Part shown: piece by piece, positions 54,718 through 63,657 of the stretch
Numbering within the stretch: the stretch's first letter is position 1
Layout of the letters: every line of letters begins with the position of its first letter
Source of the DNA: Acinetobacter tibetensis
Lineage (GTDB): Bacteria > Pseudomonadota > Gammaproteobacteria > Pseudomonadales > Moraxellaceae
Direction of reading: 5' to 3'
NCBI RefSeq assembly: GCF_023824315.1
Contig: NZ_CP098732.1
Span: forward strand, 1,488,001-1,552,000
DNA length: 64,000 nt
The notes under the pieces: model-generated
What the model was told of the DNA's origin: nothing
Database searches by the model: none
What the model saw: the letters and a program-made list of their open reading frames with translations, nothing else
Made by a program: the position numbers and the translations under genes

Positions 54718-56184
54718 GTGCTATCATTAAGCAATTGGATAGATAGAGACCCTAAGCATTTTGAATATCTTCATCGTGTGATGGGATATGCAATGCTATC
54801 TCTACTTTTAGTTGTTTATCACTACACATCCCCAGAAACCAAATATCAAATTTATGTACCAATTCTGCTTGGAATTGTGGCATTAATTCTTCCTAAACTT
54901 TCGAATTGGTTAGACTTTAAGTTTGGTTATCATACCAAGCGCAATACACTATTTGCGATTGATGTGGTTGTCATTGCGATTATGTTGTCGGCCGTACATT
55001 TAAGTTTGGTGCTGACTTTTACAGCAATTTTTGCAATTTTATTTTCATCTATAAATACAAAAGTCTCTTTTTTCTCAGCCATGCTCACTTGTGTGTTTGG
55101 TGTAGCTGTTTTTTATTTTGGTAATATTTTTATTTTTGGGTTTGGTGAGTATTTCGAACATACATCGGCAGAACTGACGGTTCTTTCATTTTTATGTTTA
55201 ATCACCTATTTTGGTGTCGGAATTATTTATCAAAGCCGTCGCATTCGCTATATCCATACCAAGCGTGAATATTATTATAATCAGATGAATCGCTACATGG
55301 AGTTCGCAAATCAACTCAGTCGTTATGCGCCGTTACAGCTTTGGCAATCGATCATGAAAGGAGAGTCGGAGGCCAAAATTGAATACAAGCGTAAAAAAAT
55401 GACAGTTTTTTTTTCGGATATCCAAGGTTTTACTGAGCTATCCGAAACGCTAATTCCAGATGATCTTGCATATTTACTTAATGATTACTTAAGTCATATG
55501 ACTGAAATTGCCAAGCAATATGAAGGCACTGTCGATAAATTCATGGGCGATGCCATTTTAATTTTCTTTGGTGATCCAAATACACAAGGTGTAGAACAAG
55601 ATGCAAAAACCTGTGTAGAAATGGCGATGGTTATGCGTCAGCAAATGAAGTTGCTTCGCGAGCGCTGGATTAAAATGGGTTATCCACCGTTGCATATTCG
55701 CATGGGAATCAGTACTGGTTATTGTCACGTAGGGAATTATGGTGCTGCACATCGTATGGCTTATACGATTGTGGGTCGTGATGCGAATTTGGCAGCTCGC
55801 TTACAGAGTGCCGCAGCAGTTGACGAAATTTTAATTTCTGATGATACCTATAACCTGATTAAAAATGATTACTTGTGTGCGCCTAAATCACCAATTTATT
55901 TGAAAGGGATTCAGGGTCCTGTGAGAACTTGGCAGGTAATGGAGAAGTATACTTCTCAAAAAACAGATTACCAGCGTTGGTTTGATTATGAATACAAAGG
56001 TTTTCATTTATTGTTAAACTTGGATGAAGTGCAAAACTTTGAGTATCCTGAATTGATCACTGTGTTAGATAAAATGATTAAGCGTATTCAAACTCAACAA
56101 AAATTAACCAATTCCAAAGGTATTGTGAAGCTAAAACTTGAAGATGAAGTGATTCAACCTATTGAAAATACACATACTCATTAA
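54718..56184 (+). CDS. Membrane-bound class III adenylate cyclase (CyaB-like)
   Basis: 488 aa, starting at GTG. The N-terminal ~190 residues contain about six membrane helices (MASE2-like, as in Pseudomonas CyaB). The catalytic domain (about 215-400) has both metal-binding Asp residues (FFSDIQGFTELSE and MGDAILIFFGDP), the purine-specifying Lys in VDKFMGDA and Asp in IVGRDANLAARL, and the Asn/Arg transition-state pair in NLAARL. The Lys/Asp combination predicts ATP, i.e. cAMP synthesis. A C-terminal ~90-residue extension follows. cAMP would act through a Vfr/CRP-type regulator, not in this window. A terminator follows. Confidence 0.9.
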   Translation: MLSLSNWIDRDPKHFEYLHRVMGYAMLSLLLVVYHYTSPETKYQIYVPILLGIVALILPKLSNWLDFKFGYHTKRNTLFAIDVVVIAIMLSAVHLSLVLTFTAIFAILFSSINTKVSFFSAMLTCVFGVAVFYFGNIFIFGFGEYFEHTSAELTVLSFLCLITYFGVGIIYQSRRIRYIHTKREYYYNQMNRYMEFANQLSRYAPLQLWQSIMKGESEAKIEYKRKKMTVFFSDIQGFTELSETLIPDDLAYLLNDYLSHMTEIAKQYEGTVDKFMGDAILIFFGDPNTQGVEQDAKTCVEMAMVMRQQMKLLRERWIKMGYPPLHIRMGISTGYCHVGNYGAAHRMAYTIVGRDANLAARLQSAAAVDEILISDDTYNLIKNDYLCAPKSPIYLKGIQGPVRTWQVMEKYTSQKTDYQRWFDYEYKGFHLLLNLDEVQNFEYPELITVLDKMIKRIQTQQKLTNSKGIVKLKLEDEVIQPIENTHTH

Positions 56185-56235
56185 ATTGAGATGCTGCTGA
56201 ATGAATATCATTTTTGTATAAAAAAGTTGAATAAT

Positions 56236-56263
56236 AAAAAACCACGCGAATGCGTGGTTTTTT
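56236..56263. terminator. Bidirectional terminator between the cyclase gene and fdx
   Basis: AAAAAACCACGC-gaat-GCGTGGTTTTTT, end of both the cyclase gene and the isc operon. Confidence 0.93.
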
Positions 56264-56277
56264 ACATAAGAAATGGA

Positions 56278-56616
56278 TTAGTGATTTTCTGAAGCATGGT
56301 TGATGGTGTATTTAGGAATCTCAATTTCTAAATCTTCATCTACAATTTCAACTTGGCATGACAGGCGCGAATCAGGTTCTAAGCCCCAAGCACGGTCTAA
56401 TAAGTCAGCTTCAACATCATTCATTTCTTCAAGACTATCAAAACCTTTGCGAACAATCACGTGGCAAGTTGTACATGCACATGACATGTCACAGGCATGT
56501 TCAATTCGGATATTGTTCTTGAGCAAGCTTTCACATAAGTTTGCATTTTGTTCAACTTCAAACTCAGCACCTTCTGGGCAGAATTGCGCATGTGGAAGTA
56601 CTTTAATACGTGGCAT
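56278..56616 (-). CDS. fdx: ISC-type [2Fe-2S] ferredoxin
   Basis: 112-aa ferredoxin that donates electrons during Fe-S cluster assembly. Cluster ligands: CDMSCACTTC supplies three Cys, and LSCQ near the C-terminus the fourth. The acidic patches ENDVEADLLDRAWGLE and EIVDEDLEIEIP are typical of adrenodoxin-like ISC ferredoxins. It is the last gene of the isc operon, 14 bp after hscA. Confidence 0.96.
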   Translation of the reverse strand: MPRIKVLPHAQFCPEGAEFEVEQNANLCESLLKNNIRIEHACDMSCACTTCHVIVRKGFDSLEEMNDVEADLLDRAWGLEPDSRLSCQVEIVDEDLEIEIPKYTINHASENH

Positions 56617-56630
56617 AATCTTTACCTTAA

Positions 56631-58490
56631 TTAGTTTGAGTTTGACCAGTCTTCGAGTTTAGTGCCTTTTAATGCAGCATCAATATGTTGATTCATACGT
56701 AATGCGGCAAAATTATCACTGTGTATTTTAAGCTGTTCGATAGCTTGTTCAATAGCCTTGATATCATCACTTTGTAGTTGAGTCTCTAGCTGGCTTTTAG
56801 CAGTATTCAGCAGATTTAGTTGTTCAGTACTTAGAAGATGAGTATCAACTTTCAAGGCTTGAATCAAAGCTTCAAGTTCGCGTTGTGCTTCTACTTTGGT
56901 TTCTTGAAGGTGGCGAAGATTTTTATCTTCTTCAGCATATTTAAAGCCATCAAGTAGTAGTCGTTCGGTGTCTGATTCAGATAAACCGTATGATGGCTTA
57001 ATATCAATTTGTGCGTGTACACCAGAAGTAGTTTCTTTTGCAGCTACAGTGAGTAAACCATCAGCATCGACTTGGAAGGTCACTTCAATACGGGCTTGTC
57101 CTGCGGTCATTGGCGGAATGCTGTGCAATACAAAACGACCTAAGCTACGGCAATGTTCGACCAAATCACGTTCGCCTTGTACCACGTGAATCAACATGGC
57201 GGTTTGACCATCTTGATAGGTGGTGAATTCTTGACGACGTGCAACAGGAATTGCAGTATTACGAGAAATCAGACGTTCAACTAAGCCACCCATGGTTTCT
57301 AAGCCGAGTGAAAGCGGGGTAACGTCTAAGAGTAATGAGCCATCAGTTGAGTTGCCAATTAATTGGTTAGCTGTAATAGATGCGCCAATTGCGACCACTT
57401 CATCAGGGTTAATGGTGCATAGAGGTTCTTGATTGAATACACTCTGAACTGCTTTTTTAACAGCATAAGAGCGCGTAGAACCACCCACTAAAACCACGTT
57501 TTGAATGTCATTGAGTTCTAATTTAGCATCACGCATGACACGTTTACAAACGCTGATGGTTTTATCAAGTGCAACTTGGATAATCGATTCAAAAGTCGGG
57601 CGATCAAGTTGTAATGATTGATCAAGAAGTTTGAGTTCGACTTCATTTGCATCTGATAAGGCTTCTTTTGCTTTACGTGCTGCCACAACAAAATGTGCAT
57701 ATTCAGCATCATTAAGAAGTTCGATGTTTAGTTGTTTTTTTGCCCATTTCACAATCAGACGATCAAGATCATCACCACCTAATGCGGTATGTCCACCTGT
57801 TGCTAAAACTTCGAATACGCCTTGCGAAAAACGAAGAATAGAAACATCAAATGTACCACCACCCAGATCGTAAATTACATAGTTGCGATCAGTTGCTAAA
57901 TTGGTTTCTTGGTCTAGGCCATAAGCAACGGCTGCCGCTGTTGGTTCATTCAATAAGCGTAGAACATTTAAACCAGCCAGTTGAGCGGCATCACGCGTTG
58001 CTTGGCGTTGAGCTTCATCAAAATAAGCTGGAACAGTAATAACGGCACCATTGACTGGATTTTTGAGACTTTCTTCAGCACGGTCTTTCAGTTGTTTTAA
58101 AATTTCAGTAGAAATTTCAACAGGAGTTTTACGACCTTGTGCAGTTTCGAAAGCTGGCATTTGATGGTCTTCACCCACAAGTGTGTAGGGGTGTTGAAAT
58201 TTGATGTCAGCTTTAGAGCGTCCCATAAACCGTTTAACGGAAACAATGGTATTTTTAGGATCTGTTGTAATAAACGGTTTTGCATCATCGCCATAATGGG
58301 CTTGATGTTGAGTGTAATGAACGATAGAAGGAAGTAACACTCGACCTTGTTCATCGTTAAGAACTTTGGCTTTCCCTGAAAGCACAGTTGCGACTAAAGA
58401 GTGGGTTGTGCCTAGGTCAATTCCAATCGCGATACGGTGTTCATGAGGTGCACTTGATTGCCCCGGTTCTGCAATTTGCAAGAGTGCCAT
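56631..58490 (-). CDS. hscA: Fe-S assembly Hsp70 chaperone
   Basis: 619-aa specialised DnaK-type ATPase that binds the LPPVK motif of IscU and releases the cluster. Hsp70 signatures: [42 protein letters not shown]; substrate domain begins around residue 380. Length equals E. coli HscA (616). It follows hscB by 34 bp and precedes fdx by 14 bp in the same operon. Confidence 0.97.
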   Translation of the reverse strand: MALLQIAEPGQSSAPHEHRIAIGIDLGTTHSLVATVLSGKAKVLNDEQGRVLLPSIVHYTQHQAHYGDDAKPFITTDPKNTIVSVKRFMGRSKADIKFQHPYTLVGEDHQMPAFETAQGRKTPVEISTEILKQLKDRAEESLKNPVNGAVITVPAYFDEAQRQATRDAAQLAGLNVLRLLNEPTAAAVAYGLDQETNLATDRNYVIYDLGGGTFDVSILRFSQGVFEVLATGGHTALGGDDLDRLIVKWAKKQLNIELLNDAEYAHFVVAARKAKEALSDANEVELKLLDQSLQLDRPTFESIIQVALDKTISVCKRVMRDAKLELNDIQNVVLVGGSTRSYAVKKAVQSVFNQEPLCTINPDEVVAIGASITANQLIGNSTDGSLLLDVTPLSLGLETMGGLVERLISRNTAIPVARRQEFTTYQDGQTAMLIHVVQGERDLVEHCRSLGRFVLHSIPPMTAGQARIEVTFQVDADGLLTVAAKETTSGVHAQIDIKPSYGLSESDTERLLLDGFKYAEEDKNLRHLQETKVEAQRELEALIQALKVDTHLLSTEQLNLLNTAKSQLETQLQSDDIKAIEQAIEQLKIHSDNFAALRMNQHIDAALKGTKLEDWSNSN

Positions 58491-58524
58491 GCGTTACATC
58501 CTTTGAGCAGCAAAATTTAAAAAA

Positions 58525-59040
58525 TTAGAAATCATCATCAAGATCGAAACTATCATCATCCAAGAAACGATCTTCAGCCCTGTCTATGTCGAGCATGACT
58601 TTTTGAAAGAAACGTAATTTCCTGACGGTGTCACGTGCTTCGGACCAATCTTCATCCGTGTAATCGATTTTGAATTCTCGAACTAAACCATCAATCCATT
58701 GAAAAACTTCTTTTTTAAGCGAGCTGAGATCTTCAGTTGAAGATGCTTCATCAAGTTGCTCACGTATTTCTAACGCAGATTGAAGAAATTCAAAGTCACT
58801 AATCGATTGATCTAAATGATGATCTTGTTTTTTGAGCGCTAACAAGTAACCAGCACGGCTATCCACATGAGATAAAACCTTGAATGCTTGATTGATTTCA
58901 CTTGATTTTATCAAGGCTTGATCTTTATCTTCAGCTTTATCAGGGTGATATTGTTGCTGCAGTTTTAAAAATTCACTTTTTAAACTTGCTAAATCAATAT
59001 CGAGCGCTACTGGGAGGTTAAACAACTCAAAATGATTCAT
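58525..59040 (-). CDS. hscB: Fe-S assembly J-type co-chaperone
   Basis: 171-aa co-chaperone that delivers IscU to HscA and stimulates its ATPase. The start MNHFELFNLPVALDIDL and the J-domain HPD in QQYHPDKAED are clear. The C-terminal three-helix IscU-binding domain ends in an acidic run (DDDSFDLDDDF). The frame extends 20 codons upstream without a ribosome site. An 87-bp gap containing a perfect hairpin separates it from iscA. Confidence 0.95.
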   Translation of the reverse strand: MNHFELFNLPVALDIDLASLKSEFLKLQQQYHPDKAEDKDQALIKSSEINQAFKVLSHVDSRAGYLLALKKQDHHLDQSISDFEFLQSALEIREQLDEASSTEDLSSLKKEVFQWIDGLVREFKIDYTDEDWSEARDTVRKLRFFQKVMLDIDRAEDRFLDDDSFDLDDDF

Positions 59041-59080
59041 GGAAGATGGATCCGCAATAATTTCATGTAAATAAATAGAA

Positions 59081-59108
59081 TTAAAACAGTGTAAAGACAC
59101 TGTTTTAA
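59081..59108. repeat. Perfect hairpin in the iscA-hscB intergenic gap
   Basis: TTAAAACAGTGT-aaag-ACACTGTTTTAA, a 12-bp perfect stem with a 4-nt loop, inside the operon. Because the stem ends in A/T tracts it resembles a leaky terminator or an mRNA-processing/stability element that could reduce hscB-hscA-fdx expression relative to iscRSUA. Confidence 0.7.
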
Positions 59109-59127
59109 CAAAGAAGGTAATGGGAGG

Positions 59128-59448
59128 TTAAACAGTGAAAGATTCACCGCAACCACATTCACCTTTTTTATTCGGGTTGTTAAATTCGAAGCCTTCATTC
59201 AGACCATTTTTAACATAGTCCATTTCCATACCATCGAGATAGACTAGGCTTTTGGGATCTACAAAGACTTTAACACCGAACTGTACAAACATTTCATCAT
59301 GTGTATCAACTTCATCAACGAATTCGAGTACATATGCTAAGCCTGAACAGCCAGAAGTTTTCACACCAACGCGAATACCTTCACCCTTACCGCGATTCTT
59401 TAAGTAATTGCTGATATGAGTTGCAGCATTTTCAGTTAAATTGATCAT
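59128..59448 (-). CDS. iscA: A-type Fe-S carrier/scaffold
   Basis: 106-aa A-type carrier protein. The three conserved cysteines are in TSGCSGLAY and GECGCGESF (CxC at the C-terminus). Length equals E. coli IscA (107). It lies 36 bp after iscU. The family passes clusters or iron from IscU to target proteins. Confidence 0.96.
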   Translation of the reverse strand: MINLTENAATHISNYLKNRGKGEGIRVGVKTSGCSGLAYVLEFVDEVDTHDEMFVQFGVKVFVDPKSLVYLDGMEMDYVKNGLNEGFEFNNPNKKGECGCGESFTV

Positions 59449-59484
59449 GAAAACTCCATTATTCTTTCACTGATTTTGAAACAA

Positions 59485-59871
59485 TTAAGCTTTGGCTTGC
59501 TTGTTGCGATAGTCTTCAACAGCAGCTTTAATTGCATCTTCTGCAAGTACAGAGCAGTGAACTTTTACTGGTGGAAGTGCAAGCTCAGTTGCAATATCAA
59601 TGTTTTTGATGGCTTGAGCTTGGTCTAAGGTTTTACCTTTTAACCATTCAGTCACTAAAGAACTTGATGCAATTGCAGAACCGCAACCATAAGTTTTAAA
59701 GCGAGCTTCTTCAATTACACCTTCGTCGTTAACTTGGATTTGAAGACGCATAACGTCGCCACAAGCTGGCGCGCCAACCATACCAGTACCAACATTTTCA
59801 GCGTTTTTATCTAAAACACCAACATTACGGGGGTTTTCGTAATGATCAATTACTTTTTCACTATATGCCAT
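59485..59871 (-). CDS. iscU: Fe-S cluster scaffold
   Basis: 128-aa scaffold on which [2Fe-2S] clusters are built from sulfur supplied by IscS. The three ligand Cys are in GAPACGDVM, TYGCGSAIASS and VKVHCSVLAED, and the HscA-recognition motif LPPVK immediately precedes the third. Length and sequence are close to E. coli IscU. A 101-bp gap from iscS holds a strong hairpin. Confidence 0.97.
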   Translation of the reverse strand: MAYSEKVIDHYENPRNVGVLDKNAENVGTGMVGAPACGDVMRLQIQVNDEGVIEEARFKTYGCGSAIASSSLVTEWLKGKTLDQAQAIKNIDIATELALPPVKVHCSVLAEDAIKAAVEDYRNKQAKA

Positions 59872-59932
59872 GATGCTTCTCCAAACCTCGGGGTCAGCGT
59901 TAATATTAATATGGGGTTGAATTCGGTTTAAT

Positions 59933-59961
59933 CAATGAGATCATGCGAGATGATCTCATTG
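59933..59961. repeat. Hairpin in the iscS-iscU intergenic gap
   Basis: CAATGAGATCAT-gcgag-ATGATCTCATTG, a 12-bp perfect stem with a 5-nt loop, with no T run. It lies between iscS and iscU on the nascent operon mRNA and is a candidate processing or stability element. Confidence 0.7.
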
Positions 59962-59972
59962 AAAGAGTAGAA

Positions 59973-61190
59973 TTAGTGTTCAGCCCATTCGACTGTAGAA
60001 AGGTCAATACCTTCTTTATACATATCCCAAAGCGGAGACAGTTCACGTAACTTATCAACAGCAGCTCGGGTCACGCTTAACACATGATCAATATCTTCTT
60101 CTGTGGTGTATTTACCAAAGCTGAAGCGAATTGAACTGTGAGCCAACTCATCAGAAAGACCTAATGCACGAAGTACATAAGATGGTTCTAAAGTTGCAGA
60201 TGTGCATGCAGAACCCGAAGAAACCGCAGCATCTTTGAGTGACATCATTAATGATTCACCTTCAACAAAATTGAAGCTCACATTTAAATAGTTAGCAACG
60301 TTTTGAGTTGGGTGACCATTAAGGAATACTTGTTCAAGATCTTGTAAGCCATTCCAAAGTTTGTCACGCAACACACGTAAGCGAGTTTGTTCTGCAACCA
60401 AGTTTTTGCCTGCAAGTTCAAATGCTTCACCCATACCTACAATTTGGTGTGTTGGTAAAGTACCAGAACGCATACCACGCTCATGACCACCACCATGCAT
60501 TTGTGCTTTTAGGCGTACACGAGGGCTACGACGAACAAACAATGCGCCGATGCCTTTAGGGCCATAAATTTTGTGTGCCGAGAAACTCATTAAATCTACT
60601 TTTAAGGTAGACAAATCAATTTCAACTTTACCCGCAGCTTGAGCAGCATCAACGTGGAAGAAAATCTTGTTAGCGCGAGTAATTTCACCAATAGCAGCAA
60701 CATCAGTCACGGTGCCAATTTCATTGTTCACCATCATCAGTGAAACAAGGATGGTATCTGGACGAATCGCTTCTTGTACCATTTCAGGGGTAATTAAACC
60801 TGTTTGTGGTAATGGTTCAAGATAAGTAATTTCAAAACCTTCAGCTTCTAGTTCGCGGCAAGTATCTAAAATTGCTTTGTGTTCGATTTTACTGGTGATG
60901 ATATGCTTACCTTTAGAAGCATAAAATTGAGCTACACCTTTTAATGCGAGGTTGTCAGACTCAGTTGCACCAGAAGTCCAAACGATTTCACGAGGATCTG
61001 CTTTGATTAAATTCGCAACTTGTTCACGTGCATATTCAACTTTTTCTTCAGCTTGCCAACCGTATGCATGAGAACGTGAAGCCGCATTACCAAAAGTACC
61101 ATCGAAAGTTAAACATTCCATCATGCGTTCTGCAACTTGAGGGTCTACAGGGGTGGTTGCTGCATAATCAAGATAAATCGGACGTTTCAT
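59973..61190 (-). CDS. iscS: Cysteine desulfurase
   Basis: 405-aa PLP enzyme that takes sulfur from cysteine for Fe-S clusters and tRNA thiolation. The start [17 protein letters not shown] at 61190 equals that of E. coli IscS; the frame is open 28 codons upstream but overlaps iscR. PLP Lys in [12 protein letters not shown], substrate/PLP segment [10 protein letters not shown], persulfide Cys in [13 protein letters not shown]. Only 1 bp lies between the iscR stop and this start. Confidence 0.97.
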   Translation of the reverse strand: MKRPIYLDYAATTPVDPQVAERMMECLTFDGTFGNAASRSHAYGWQAEEKVEYAREQVANLIKADPREIVWTSGATESDNLALKGVAQFYASKGKHIITSKIEHKAILDTCRELEAEGFEITYLEPLPQTGLITPEMVQEAIRPDTILVSLMMVNNEIGTVTDVAAIGEITRANKIFFHVDAAQAAGKVEIDLSTLKVDLMSFSAHKIYGPKGIGALFVRRSPRVRLKAQMHGGGHERGMRSGTLPTHQIVGMGEAFELAGKNLVAEQTRLRVLRDKLWNGLQDLEQVFLNGHPTQNVANYLNVSFNFVEGESLMMSLKDAAVSSGSACTSATLEPSYVLRALGLSDELAHSSIRFSFGKYTTEEDIDHVLSVTRAAVDKLRELSPLWDMYKEGIDLSTVEWAEH

Positions 61191-61191
61191 T

Positions 61192-61668
61192 TCAAATACT
61201 ACCTGTAACCGATAAAAGGGCTGAATCAAAAGATGCTGTGTTTTGACGAATAGCAACGGTTTGTACGTTGTCACGAGCTACAAGATCAGCAAGTGTGATT
61301 TTAGCGAGATAATCGGCAATGTGGTGAGAGAGTTCTTGCCATAAATCATGTGTTAAACACATTGCACCATTTTGACAGTTGCCTTTGTGGTCACAACGTG
61401 TTGCATCTACAGTTTCATTTACAGCTTCAATAATTTCTAACACAGTGATGTCTTCAGCGCTGCGAGCTAGGTGATAACCACCATTCGCACCACGAACACT
61501 AGAAACTAATCCATGGCGTTTTAACTTGGCAAAAAGTTGTTCAAGATATGCAACGGAAATAGTTTGGCGAGCTGCAATTTCGGCTAGTGTGATCGTTTGT
61601 TCAGTAGGCTGCAAAGCTAGATCAAGTAGAGCAGTCACCGCGTAGCGACCGCGAGTTGTTAAGCGCAT
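61192..61668 (-). CDS. iscR: Iron-sulfur cluster regulator
   Basis: 158-aa Rrf2-family [2Fe-2S] regulator, first gene of the isc operon. Winged HTH at the N-terminus ([19 protein letters not shown]). The cluster ligands C92, C98 and C104 sit in [14 protein letters not shown], in exactly the E. coli positions, with His just after. As holo-protein it should repress this operon; a perfect type 1 core lies on its own promoter. The ATG at 61668 is used in preference to one 12 bp upstream, giving the family's N-terminus. Confidence 0.97.
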   Translation of the reverse strand: MRLTTRGRYAVTALLDLALQPTEQTITLAEIAARQTISVAYLEQLFAKLKRHGLVSSVRGANGGYHLARSAEDITVLEIIEAVNETVDATRCDHKGNCQNGAMCLTHDLWQELSHHIADYLAKITLADLVARDNVQTVAIRQNTASFDSALLSVTGSI

Positions 61669-61701
61669 GATTCGATACACATGTTTAGACTAGATGTGTA
61701 G

Positions 61702-61730
61702 ATTCTATGAATCCTGACTAAAATAGTCAA
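61702..61730 (-). promoter_or_regulatory. Promoter of the isc operon
   Basis: On the minus strand: TTGACT (-35, 61725-61730), 17 bp, TAGAAT (-10, 61702-61707). This is a near-consensus sigma-70 promoter whose start would be about 27 bp before the iscR ATG. Confidence 0.8.
61716..61728. promoter_or_regulatory. Type 1 IscR-binding site core
   Basis: GACTATTTTAGTC on the minus strand fits the E. coli type 1 core GACTRWWWYAGTC at every position, and overlaps the -35 box of the isc promoter. This is the arrangement for repression by [2Fe-2S]-IscR. Confidence 0.82.
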
Positions 61731-61780
61731 GTTTTTTTAAGACCAATTCTTTTCTTTTAATTAATAATAAAAATAGTGAT

Positions 61781-62431
61781 TTATGGAAGCCAAATATTAT
61801 ACACAAATAAACTAATCAGGAGTACTGTGATTACAAAAAAAGCAATGTTCATGCGCTTTTGTTTTTGTTCTAAGCGACGTATGCGATTTTTATATTGTTT
61901 TACTTCAACTTGGAGCGAGTTGATTTTAGAACGTTGCTGATCAATCTTTTCTAAGAGTGGGGCAACCCGTTTATTGGAAGAGGTAATATTTTCTTCACCA
62001 TCAATAGGCTCTAAAAACCATTGTTTCCAGTCAGCTAGTACTTTAGGTGCACTGAAAAGTAGCACTAAATCGCGAAATTCATCTTTAAGCGTTATGTCAC
62101 CATCTATACGCATGGTTTTAATGCTGCGTCTGTTGGCAAAGACAAATATCTTAATTAAATCCATTAGCGTAGTTCTAACATCTAGATCTACAGCTTTTTC
62201 AGGTGCCTTCGTGTCAAACAAAATACCATGTTCGTTAAATTGGACATAAAAGTCGAAATAAGGGACGTAGCTATTCATTTTAATTGCGATTTTTTGATCT
62301 ACGAATTTTTTGGCTTGAAGTGCAACCACAGCATCACGCTTAACCACAAAAGTAAAAATCGTTTCTAAAACAATCATGGATGTTGTCAGCAACAAATGTG
62401 GTTGATTTTGTCTTTGTTGCGAATCGCTCAT
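61781..62431 (-). CDS. Tail-anchored protein with a UbiJ/SCP2-like N-terminal domain
   Basis: 216 aa of unknown function. The N-terminal ~130 residues have the pattern of the SCP2/UbiJ fold: a starting hydrophobic helix (LLLTTSMIVLETIFTFVV), alternating strands (FYVQFNEHGILF), and a GDI-like turn before a long helix (MRIDGDITLKDEFRDLVLLF). A basic coiled coil follows (about 160-190, KIDQQRSKINSLQVEVKQYKNRIRRL), and the C-terminus is a single membrane helix (FFVITVLLISLFVYNIWL). UbiJ itself is soluble, with a C-terminal coil and no anchor, so this may be a membrane-tethered paralogue. Resemblance is judged by eye. It is upstream of, and on the same strand as, the isc operon, but the operon has its own promoter. 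Confidence 0.6.
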   Translation of the reverse strand: MSDSQQRQNQPHLLLTTSMIVLETIFTFVVKRDAVVALQAKKFVDQKIAIKMNSYVPYFDFYVQFNEHGILFDTKAPEKAVDLDVRTTLMDLIKIFVFANRRSIKTMRIDGDITLKDEFRDLVLLFSAPKVLADWKQWFLEPIDGEENITSSNKRVAPLLEKIDQQRSKINSLQVEVKQYKNRIRRLEQKQKRMNIAFFVITVLLISLFVYNIWLP

Positions 62432-62620
62432 AAAACCTAATCCTTGCGGGTAAAAAAAGTCCTATCTCATTGTATGTGTTTGAGGACTGAAATTAATTGC
62501 ATATTAAACCTGCTTTGTAGAACAGTTTTGCGAATCGATCAAGTGTTAAGTTTGCTATGATGAGTCTATTTATATAAATACAGTGTTGAACAGGACATAA
62601 AATAGGCAGGAGTGGCTTGA

Positions 62621-63085
62621 ATGAATAAAACGACAAAAAAAGACGAAGATGATTTTGGAATTCCTACGGAAACAGCGAATAAAATAGCCTTAAGGCAGCG
62701 CTCAAAGTCAGGTTTGGATTTTAGAAAATATACAAAACAAATTTGGTTGGCAGGTTTGGGGGCATTTTCACGTGCCGAAGAAGAAGGAAATAAATTATTT
62801 GACTCTTTGGTCAAAGTTGGAGAGGAACTTGAGTCAAAAACAACAGAAATTGCAGATCAGACAGTAGAAAAGGTTTCTGAGAAAGCCAAAGAGTCTGTTG
62901 TTGATACTAAAGATAAGGTGGAAAAATTAATTGATCACAGTGTGCATCATTCGCTAAATCGAATTGGTTTGGTTACAGTGAAAGATATTCAACATTTGGA
63001 AAATTTGATTTTACAACTACATAGCAAAGTAGATGCGTTAATTCTAGAAAATGAACAATTGAAAGCAAAAATTGAAAAAAAGTGA
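62621..63085 (+). CDS. Phasin-family (polyhydroxyalkanoate granule-associated) protein
   Basis: 154 aa. The segment FRKYTKQIWLAGLGAFSRAEEEGNKLFDSLVKVGEELE (described in parts: YTKQIWLAGLGAFS, then EEGNKLF..LV..GE) is the hallmark of PhaF/PhaI-type phasins (PF05597). The C-terminal half is a long, charged coiled coil with a heptad pattern; the AAKPA-rich histone-like tail of PhaF is absent. Phasins coat PHA granules. No PHA synthase or depolymerase is in this window. It is separate from the HU gene, 168 bp downstream. Confidence 0.82.
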   Translation: MNKTTKKDEDDFGIPTETANKIALRQRSKSGLDFRKYTKQIWLAGLGAFSRAEEEGNKLFDSLVKVGEELESKTTEIADQTVEKVSEKAKESVVDTKDKVEKLIDHSVHHSLNRIGLVTVKDIQHLENLILQLHSKVDALILENEQLKAKIEKK

Positions 63086-63253
63086 CAGATTTAGAGAGTT
63101 TCCTATTTTTTCCAGTCTAATTTACGATTAAATTTATAGAAAAGCTTAAGAGGAGTATTGCGTTCTCCCCTAAAGCATTGCTATAAAGGCGTTATGGTAA
63201 TTTAAACTATATCCTTGAACCTTAAATAAACGATATTAGAGGACTTCATCTTC

Positions 63254-63526
63254 ATGAATAAATCAGAATTAATTGATGCAATTGCAGAAAAAGGGGGATT
63301 GTCTAAGACTGATGCAGGTAAAGCCTTAGACGCGACAATTGCTTCAATCACAGAAGCGCTTAAATCAGGTGATACAGTTACACTTGTGGGCTTCGGTACT
63401 TTTAATGTAAAAGAACGTGCTGCACGTACAGGTCGTAATCCACAAACTGGTGCGACTCTTGAAATTAAAGCCAGCAAAGTTCCTAGCTTTAAAGCAGGTA
63501 AAGGTTTAAAAGATTCTGTAGCTTAA
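63254..63526 (+). CDS. hupB: DNA-binding protein HU (beta-type)
   Basis: 90-aa nucleoid protein, exactly HU length. It starts [18 protein letters not shown]. The DNA-arm motif [21 protein letters not shown] is present, followed by [14 protein letters not shown]. It bends DNA as a dimer. Its position upstream of ppiD matches the hupB-ppiD order in E. coli, which supports the HU-beta name. Confidence 0.95.
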   Translation: MNKSELIDAIAEKGGLSKTDAGKALDATIASITEALKSGDTVTLVGFGTFNVKERAARTGRNPQTGATLEIKASKVPSFKAGKGLKDSVA

Positions 63527-63543
63527 TCTTTTAATGATTTACC

Positions 63544-63569
63544 AAACGCGCCTCCTTGGCGCGTTTTTT
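63544..63569 (+). terminator. Terminator after hupB
   Basis: AACGCGCC-tcctt-GGCGCGTTTTTT. Confidence 0.92.
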
Positions 63570-63657
63570 ATTAATAATGCTGATTTGATGGCTAAACGCA
63601 TTCATTCATATCAGGTTTTCGGGTAAAATGCGGCACAAATAAAATATTGGAATACTT

